A DNA stretch of 12,726 bases. It comes from CAZEBW01 sp964510205. GTDB taxonomy: Bacteria > Chloroflexota > Anaerolineae > VGOG01. A model generated the notes under the pieces. The model saw only the letters and a program-made list of their open reading frames with translations, was not told the DNA's origin and did not search any database. Position 1 is the stretch's first letter. The number at the start of each line of letters is the position of its first letter. Of the stretch, positions 6,990 to 12,726 are shown in pieces. The DNA lies in assembly GCA_964510205.1 (NCBI GenBank), contig CAZEBW010000095.1, positions 1-12,726 of the forward strand. Reading direction: 5' to 3'. A program made the position numbers and the translations under genes.

Positions 6990-9506
6990 TCATAATACAC
7001 TATGGTGAGCATACCCATGCTTGGCCATACGCTGATTCAAGCTGGCTCGAGCCAACTCAAATACCTCTTGAATACGACCATGGTGTTCAGGACTCGCTGG
7101 AACGGACAGCGTGTCCAACCAGGTCAGCCCACCATCAATCAGAGTCAATATGTACGTGGCATCGGATGGACTGAACAGTTCTTCATCGCCGCAGCGCACG
7201 TACACCGGTGACGTGTGAGCTGCAATGTGAATAGGCAAGTCATGGCATACCTTTAACCGGCTAATGCAGCGTGCCGCAATCCAGGTACTCCTTCTCAGTC
7301 GCACCTTGCTGCAAAGCAGTGTCTCCAAAACGCCTTCCTCGACCGTCTGGCGTGCCATAACCTGCCCGTTGACCAAAATCTGTGACTCTTGGAACGGCTG
7401 GACAGACTGCACCCACGTTTTCACCTCCAGTGTGCCGCCGGCATCTGGCATGTGAATCTCATCCCCCGGAGAACGTCCCTCAACCAGCATCCTCATCAGC
7501 GGACCGCTGGTGGTGAAGGTGCGCCCGGCCCGCACTGCCCTGGCCCAGTTAGCAAAGGTGAAGTCCTCATCTCCAAGATGAGCGTAGGTTCGCACCCCTC
7601 CTAGTGGCCTCCCACCCGACATCTTGTCCGTCCCGCCCACTGCTGGCAGCCGATAACCGCAATTCAAAAAGCGATACCATTCCAACACATTGAAACTATT
7701 CAGAACGGCCGTGAAGTAGCGAATCTCGACCGCATCAACTTTGTCTAGCACGATGTCAGCGGCAACCTTGCAGTATGGATGTGGGAAGTGCGGGATCACT
7801 ACCAGACCCTCTCGCTCTCGGCAGAGGTCGGACTACTCTGCCAGGCTCATCCAAGTTGGATCGCCAAGATGGCTCTCTTGGGGACCACCCACGCACATAG
7901 GGAAGACCGGCTCTCCCTTCACTCCCAGAAAGCTCATGTGGCCCAGCAGATGCTGACGGTTCTCGGTGCCTATCCAGATAATCGTGTCGTCACGGCTCAC
8001 GCCGGATGCGTCGCCGGTGATGTCCGTCACGTTGGTGAACAGATCCCCCCACTGTGATGCCAGCAGGTTGACCAAGTTGACTCCCTCTGCCCGTGCCTCC
8101 AACCAGGCTGTCTGAGGGGATAAGAAATGAACATGCGTGTCAGCGGTTACCCACCCCTGGCAGCGCCAATCGAAAGCACGGTTGATGTGCAGTGTCAGTT
8201 CGCGCTGACCGGGCTTGACAACAACCCGCTGGCGCACAGGCTGATACTCGAAGCCTTTGGCAATCTCGACATACACTTCGCCCACCGGCAACTCGACTTG
8301 GAAGCGACCATCCACATAGGCATACTGTGTGGACCCCAGTTTCAAATCACCTCCGTAGTCTTCGAACCAGTAGTCGTTGACCTCGTGCCGGTGCCCATAC
8401 GGTGGCAGGTAGCGACCATCTGGAGCGCGGAAGTGGATGCGCACTGGCGTGGGACACCCTGTGGAATCGTCAATGACTATCACATGGACCCAGGTCTTGC
8501 GAGGAGTCAGGAGCTCGACGCGCACCTTACCGCCGGCGCTTAGCCCCTGGCCGTCCTCGTAGACAGGGCGCAGATCTACCTCACGCTCGTCAATCCGTAG
8601 CGTAGCGTCGGGACTGGCTGTGACGTTCAACAGCAGTTGAGTGGTGGGTTGTAAGGACGCTGCCTCCTCTCCCAAGCCCTTTGACTCGCTCTCAAGCCAG
8701 CGTTCCGAATCGAAGGCCGGCACGACATAGCAGTGAGCGATGACCCCCAGATCAACATCGGTCTCCACGTCATCAGGCAAGGCCGGCTCCGGCAGGGTGA
8801 CCTGCAAAGACTCCAGGCGTTGGTGTCGCAACGGATGCTCTTGGCCGTGATAGAGAGTGATCCCGGCCATCGCCAGACGGTCGGCACCAGTGGACTCCAG
8901 ACGGAAAGTTGATACCTGCTTGTCGGGGTAGGGATTCTCCAAAGCATAGATCCAGTACACAAGCTCTGTGAAAGTCCGGCTTTGGCTTATGCCAGTCTGA
9001 TGTTGACCCCACTGCCCAGCCGGATACGGCCCACGCCAGCCACAGGGTTGCTCTTCGATATGTGGCCGGGCAGCAAAGGCCCAATGGCCAAAGGCTACCT
9101 TCGCCTCACCAACTTCGAAGCGCCGCCGGATAGACTGGCGATGTTCACTTCCGTCGGCGTAGGCCAGGACGTAGTCAGCCAAATGCTCACCTACCCGAAT
9201 AACCTCCCCGGCTTTGCAGTCAGCCGGCTGCCTGTGTCCCTCAGGGTCATACGACTCGCTGCAAAAGTGCGCGATCAGCAGGTAGGTGGCTTTACCCGGC
9301 AAATCAACTGTGGAACTGTCACTGCTATGTTCCAGCACCAACCAGCAGTTGCCCTCAACCGGGCCGAGGTCAAAGGGAATTCCCCAAAAGCTTTGCAGTC
9401 CATAAGGTAGAGTGCTGAACTCTCTCCCGATTTCGGGGTGCCATCCTCCGGGGTCACGCTCAGCGTTGAAATAGGCTCTAAGGTTTACGGTCGTGAATTT
9501 GGACAT
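6990..9506 (-). pseudogene. CehA/McbA-type PHP metallohydrolase interrupted by one TAG
   Basis: One 838-codon frame is open except for TAG at 7833-7835 (codon 558). Residues 1 to about 440 form beta-rich, carbohydrate-binding-like domains (SFWGIPFDLGPVEG at 39-52; YVDGRFQVELPVGEVYVEI at 397-415). The PHP metal site starts at GWVTADTHVH (H458, H460), followed by GTENRQHLLGH (E515 onward), then after the stop VVIPHFPHP (H573) and VGGTDKMSGGRPLGG (D627). Around the stop the sequence reads PTWMSLAE*SDLCREREG, where TGG (Trp) is the likely ancestor. If not read through, the product of 557 residues lacks half its metal ligands; a GTG at 7799 could at most start an isolated C-terminal part. No ribosome-binding site is visible before ATG 9506, and an in-frame TGA lies two codons upstream. 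Substrate unknown; CehA/McbA relatives hydrolyse aryl carbamates. Confidence 0.8.
7833..7835 (-). other. In-frame TAG splitting the PHP hydrolase
   Basis: The frame is the same on both sides, so this is a single substitution and not an indel. A one-base G-to-A change from TGG explains it. Sequencing error is also possible. Confidence 0.75.
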
Positions 9507-9565
9507 GCGTCATACGTTCGCACTTCTATCATGCATGCGATGGTGGTGACCAATGGCGGACCTAG

Positions 9566-11107
9566 CTACGCGAACCAGGCGTCGTGCAGATAGGACCAAC
9601 CCTGGAAGTGAAATCTGATTCCTTGCAGATCAACCCGACTCGCTCGAATGAAGGCAGATGAATAGACGGGCAACACGGTTGCCTCCTCCATGATGATCTC
9701 CTGAATGCGATAGTAGATCTCACGTCGCCTCTCCCCATCCATCTCCCGCCGCCCCGCGATGGCCAAACGGTCCAACTCCTCGTCCCTCAAACGGGAATAG
9801 GTGTAACTCCCCGGTTTCCCCGCCCCCTCACTGATGAACTTCATGCGAATCGTGGGATCAGGATCGTAATCGCGCGAATCGGTCATCACCAGATTGTACT
9901 CACCGGAGTCCATGATGCCGAACCACTCACGGAAGTCGTTAACGTGCTTGAGTTCTGTCTCGATCCCTATCAGTTCTTTCCACCCTCGCGTTGCAAGCTC
10001 ACAGCTCTCCCTTGCCCCTACCTTGTCTCTCCAGATGAAGACGAGGCTCAGCCGGTTGCCATCCTTGACCCTCACCCCATCCGGCCCTCGCACCCACCCC
10101 GCCTCCTCCAAAAGCCGCTCCGCCTTCCCAAGATCATAAGGATACATCGTCTCCACTGCAGGATTGTAATACAAAGTCTCGCGACGGAGAACACCCCACG
10201 CCACCTCTTGCACACCGTGGAAGACCTCCTCGACAATGGCGGGTCGTTTGGTTCCATACAGCAGTGCCTGACGTACTGCCAATTCATCGGTGGGTGGCAT
10301 CTCCACATTGATCTGCGCCCCAGCCTGCCCACCACAGGGAGCCCGATACACCACAAAAGAGGGATTCGCTTCTAACTCCCTCACTCTGGCTGGCGGGATA
10401 TGGTCTATGTAGTCAAGGTCACCAGCCAGCAGGCGGTCTACCCGCTCGTCCCCATCGGGGATAAAGAGGTAACGGATCCTCTCGAACCATGCCGGTCCTG
10501 GGTGTTCAAATAGCGCCAGAGGTGCCCAGCGGTAGTTAGGGTTTCGCACAAAGGTCTGGTATTCACCGCTTTGATAGTACTCGGCAATGAAAGGGCCTGA
10601 GCCGGCCTGATGTTCCCAATAGTCTATGTCGCCGTACTTCTGAATTGCAGTCGGCGAAGCAATGCCAGTGGACACATGACAGACCACATCCGGGAAGGTA
10701 GCATGGGGCTCGTCAAAGTTCACTTGCAAGGTCCACTCGTCCAGCACATCGCAGGAGCGGTAGGGCCCAAAGAGAGTGGGCATGTAGACGTAGGGAACAG
10801 GACGATCCTCGGCCATGCGCATGGCCCGGTCCAGGTTGAACTTGACCGCTTCAGCGTTCAGCGGTGTGCCATCCTGGAAATGGACGTCCTTTCGCAGGTG
10901 GAAGACCCAATCACAGCCGTTCTCGGCCAGGTGCCATGACTCGGCCAGAGCTGGTTGCAAGGTGCCGTCGCTCACCCGTCGAACTAGGAGGGTGTCGTAG
11001 ACCTGCAAGGCCTGCTCACCGTTGGTGAGCCCATCTACGTTTGGAGGATCCAAAGGGCATCCCTCATCTAGGAAAACACCATAGCGTAGCTCTCTTTCTG
11101 CAATCAT
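9566..11107 (-). CDS. SBP_bac_5-type solute-binding protein, copy 2, no signal peptide
   Basis: Its 513 residues differ from copy 1 at only a few places: C17 instead of R17 (DEGCPLDPP against DEGRPLDPP), and the last residues DAWFA instead of DARLA. Domain content and the missing signal peptide are as in copy 1. AAGGAGA (11111-11117) before ATG 11107 supports the start. An upstream in-frame ATG at 11176 would add 23 residues (MTPTIATVGEQRGVRNHWTG...) that overlap amidohydrolase A, are not hydrophobic and are absent from copy 1. Amidohydrolase A lies 40 bp upstream and the PHP hydrolase starts 59 bp downstream, so A, this gene and the hydrolase could form one transcript. Binding of a ligand produced or used by amidohydrolase A is an inference from position only. 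Confidence 0.87.
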   Translation of the reverse strand: MIAERELRYGVFLDEGCPLDPPNVDGLTNGEQALQVYDTLLVRRVSDGTLQPALAESWHLAENGCDWVFHLRKDVHFQDGTPLNAEAVKFNLDRAMRMAEDRPVPYVYMPTLFGPYRSCDVLDEWTLQVNFDEPHATFPDVVCHVSTGIASPTAIQKYGDIDYWEHQAGSGPFIAEYYQSGEYQTFVRNPNYRWAPLALFEHPGPAWFERIRYLFIPDGDERVDRLLAGDLDYIDHIPPARVRELEANPSFVVYRAPCGGQAGAQINVEMPPTDELAVRQALLYGTKRPAIVEEVFHGVQEVAWGVLRRETLYYNPAVETMYPYDLGKAERLLEEAGWVRGPDGVRVKDGNRLSLVFIWRDKVGARESCELATRGWKELIGIETELKHVNDFREWFGIMDSGEYNLVMTDSRDYDPDPTIRMKFISEGAGKPGSYTYSRLRDEELDRLAIAGRREMDGERRREIYYRIQEIIMEEATVLPVYSSAFIRASRVDLQGIRFHFQGWSYLHDAWFA

Positions 11108-11116
11108 GTCTCTCCT
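9566..11116. repeat. Direct repeat unit 2, mate at 5413-6963
   Basis: Second member of the 1.55-kb direct repeat, same orientation, separated from unit 1 by about 2.6 kb that holds only the PHP hydrolase. Recombination between the units would delete or amplify that gene. Confidence 0.93.
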
Positions 11117-11117
11117 T
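11111..11117 (-). promoter_or_regulatory. Ribosome-binding site that sets the SBP5 copy 2 start
   Basis: AAGGAGA three bases before the ATG at 11107, the counterpart of the site in front of copy 1. It rules against the longer reading frame beginning at 11176. Confidence 0.75.
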
Positions 11118-11147
11118 CCGGTCCAATGATTCCGTACCCCGCGCTGC

Positions 11148-12308
11148 TCACCCACCGTAGCTATAGTAGGGGTCATAATATGCCCCTTGCTTTTCCTTCA
11201 GCAGTAGCTTTCTCTCGTTGATCTTCGCCAGTTCGTCCTCCAGATGGTGAACCTTCACAGCATTGAGGCCCAAGATCTTCTGGCGCTGAGTGTCGGTCAA
11301 GAACTCACATTGGCGGAAGATCCAATCGATCAGTTGCCAGTAGGTGGCGTGGACTAAGATGTAAGGATAGTCTGAGCCAAACATCATCTTGTTCTCGCCG
11401 TCAAACTCGTCGATCAGACGGCGCAGATGCTTCTGCGCGCTCATCTGGCGTGAGTCCTCCAAGACAAAGATGCCATGAGAGGCACAGCCAATCTCGGTGT
11501 AGATGTTGCCGTTATCACGCAGGAGCCTCGCCCGCTCCTCAAAAAAGGGGAAGGAGGGGAAACACATATGCTCTTGGACAAAACCGATCTGGGGGTATTG
11601 CTGCGCCACCTCCTCCAGGTCGGCAAAGATGCGCTGCATCGCCTTCTTGGGGGCTCGGCGCGGCAGCATGAGTGTGATCACCCATCCCCACTTGGCGAAT
11701 TTGTCCCAGAACCGTTGCATGTAGGGTGCGTTGAAACGAAAGTCGGGCTTCAATGGGTCGGCCCTGTAACCCCTCTCATCCTCCGAGTCCATCCAGGGGG
11801 ATACGCTCATCAGGTTGATATTCAGTACTGACAGCCCCCGGCTGTTCCATTCCTCTAGTTCCATCATGGTCAGGTCATCCCAATCCATACTCACCAAAGC
11901 GGTGCCGACGAAGCGATCAGGCCACTTCTGCAGGCATTCCGCCACAAACTCGTTCCAGTAACCGTGGGCGTTGCACTGGGTTAAGTTGGCCATGTCCACA
12001 CCATGGCGGTCCATATATTCAATCAGCACTTCCGGCGGACTACCACGTCCGAACTCCGGTGGGTACCGGTCATGAGTCATGAAGCTGTCAATCTTGACCC
12101 GTCCCAGCTTGTCGCTGACCAGCAAACGGCCCTCGCGGATAGCATGGGTCATGGGGTAGCAATGGGCCTCATGGTCAAAGATGAACCACTCAGCCAACCT
12201 AGGGAAGATCTCGTACTTGCGTGGCTCGATGCGGTGTAAGCGTCGTGCCGGCCTATATTCCCCGTGTTCTGTCCATAGCACTTCTTTGCAATCCTTTGCC
12301 TCAGTCAT
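11148..12308 (-). CDS. Amidohydrolase A, amidohydrolase_2 (decarboxylase-like) superfamily
   Basis: A 386-residue cytoplasmic TIM-barrel metalloenzyme, collinear with amidohydrolase C apart from the loop after the first motif. That motif reads FIFDHEAH, which aligned to C gives ExH (E47, H49), the form found in gamma-resorcylate-type decarboxylases, where C has HxH. FVQEHMCFPSF (H247) and MFGSDYPY (D313) are kept. The strand expected to carry a further metal His reads ITLMLPRR, with M214 there. Also shared with C are WTEHG near the N-terminus, HDRYPPEFG, EIGCASHGIFVLEDS, ATYWQLIDWIFRQCEFLTD and LGLNAVKVHHLEDEL. AAGGAGG eight bases before ATG 12308 sets the start; the longer frame from 12362 has no such site. 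It is the first recognisable gene of the cluster. Substrate and reaction unknown. Confidence 0.88.
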   Translation of the reverse strand: MTEAKDCKEVLWTEHGEYRPARRLHRIEPRKYEIFPRLAEWFIFDHEAHCYPMTHAIREGRLLVSDKLGRVKIDSFMTHDRYPPEFGRGSPPEVLIEYMDRHGVDMANLTQCNAHGYWNEFVAECLQKWPDRFVGTALVSMDWDDLTMMELEEWNSRGLSVLNINLMSVSPWMDSEDERGYRADPLKPDFRFNAPYMQRFWDKFAKWGWVITLMLPRRAPKKAMQRIFADLEEVAQQYPQIGFVQEHMCFPSFPFFEERARLLRDNGNIYTEIGCASHGIFVLEDSRQMSAQKHLRRLIDEFDGENKMMFGSDYPYILVHATYWQLIDWIFRQCEFLTDTQRQKILGLNAVKVHHLEDELAKINERKLLLKEKQGAYYDPYYSYGG

Positions 12309-12316
12309 CCTGGTTT

Positions 12317-12323
12317 CCTCCTT
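12317..12323 (-). promoter_or_regulatory. Ribosome-binding site that sets the amidohydrolase A start
   Basis: AAGGAGG on the minus strand, eight bases upstream of ATG 12308. It removes the 18-residue extension (MGGSHACLFRTLHKEETR) from the longest possible frame. Confidence 0.85.
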
Positions 12324-12726
12324 GTGGAGTGTGCGGAAAAGGCAAGCATGACTCCCCCCCATGATTTGAAGAGGCTTCTACATGTTCGTGCCACACAATC
12401 AGCACTTGCAGATGCCGATGTTTAGCAGCATCAGTTCTTTGCCCGAGAAGCTGTTCAAGCGGTTGGAAGCATCTTGTGCAGACACGTTCTACCGCGAAGT
12501 ATTTGTGGGAACCTAAGTTTTGCATGAAGCGGGTGGAGGCCAGCGGCCAAGCTGCTGGCCAGCGGACCAGACATCGTAAATCAACTGAGACCAATCGTAA
12601 CTGAAACTACAATACTCACCGAGCAAGACGAGTGTCGTGTGAACCAGGCGACGTAGCCAAGCCTGGGTTAAACTTGCATTCCGCACTTTGTGCAGAGGGT
12701 ACTGTCTGCCTGGGATCGTACAGCGC
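12324..12726. other. Upstream region of the cluster, no recognised gene
   Basis: A 97-codon minus frame (12301-12594) crosses the amidohydrolase A start and has no ribosome-binding site at its internal Met codons, so it is probably not a gene. A small hairpin, GGCCAGC (12538-12544) with GCTGGCC (12554-12560), and a direct repeat (12573-12604, separate entry) lie 230-300 bp before amidohydrolase A, where a promoter or operator could be. No clear -35/-10 pair was found. Nothing is recognised from 12605 to the end. Confidence 0.4.
12573..12604. promoter_or_regulatory. Short direct repeat, possible operator upstream of amidohydrolase A
   Basis: ATCGTAA occurs at 12573-12579 and 12594-12600, exactly 21 bp (about two helical turns) apart. 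Each copy is followed by AACTGA (12583-12588 and 12599-12604) and preceded by ACC. The spacing suits a protein binding the same DNA face. No regulator gene is in the window, so this is speculative. Confidence 0.25.

Noticed and set aside
4270..7835. Possible reassignment of TAG as a sense codon, because internal TAGs occur in three genes
   Set aside because: The replaced residues differ (Gln once, Trp twice by inference), and TAG is also the normal terminator of amidohydrolase C and both SBP5 genes. Decay is simpler.
12301..12594. 97-codon minus frame upstream of amidohydrolase A
   Set aside because: No ribosome-binding site, no recognisable motif, and it overlaps the well-supported start of amidohydrolase A.
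1..12726. CRISPR array, tRNA or rRNA
   Set aside because: No regularly spaced short repeats, cloverleaf-like segments or conserved rRNA motifs were seen on either strand.

Overview
The window is a bacterial accessory region, probably from a Chloroflexota-type genome or metagenome contig. That placement is an inference from three things: the Thr/Pro-rich lipoprotein linker, the ATTGCGAGC-type palindromic repeat, and clusters of amidohydrolase and solute-binding-protein paralogues. No rRNA, tRNA or CRISPR was seen. Every gene I can support reads on the minus strand, so transcription runs from high to low coordinates.

In transcription order the layout is: (1) a gene-poor upstream stretch (12309-12726); (2) amidohydrolase A (11148-12308); (3) SBP_bac_5-type solute-binding protein copy 2 (9566-11107); (4) a CehA/McbA-type PHP metallohydrolase split by one in-frame TAG (6990-9506); (5) SBP_bac_5 copy 1 (5413-6954), almost identical to copy 2; (6) a broken amidohydrolase B (4643-5381) with a 1-nt insertion, a CAG-to-TAG stop and a lost 3' end; (7) the decayed C-terminal part of an IS4-superfamily transposase (4129-4640), to which B is fused; (8) amidohydrolase C (2844-3992); (9) a family-1 solute-binding lipoprotein (1303-2721) followed by a hairpin; (10) a nested palindromic repeat (880-1008); (11) one end of an IS3-family element with orfA, an A7G frameshift site and a truncated orfB (1-808).

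The recurring theme is a metal-dependent amidohydrolase next to a substrate-binding protein: A with SBP5 copy 2, SBP5 copy 1 with B, and C with the SBP1 lipoprotein. A large PHP hydrolase sits in the middle. No permease or ATPase gene is present. A plausible but unproven reading is a module for capturing and degrading organic ligands that has been duplicated, partly converted, and is now decaying around mobile elements. The points most worth a second look are four: the SBP5 copies share a perfectly matching core of about 1.48 kb with all visible differences at its edges; neither SBP5 has a signal peptide; amidohydrolases A and C differ in their first metal-ligand motif (ExH against HxH) and both lack the expected mid-protein His; and pseudogene B looks like a mosaic of C-like and A-like sequence.
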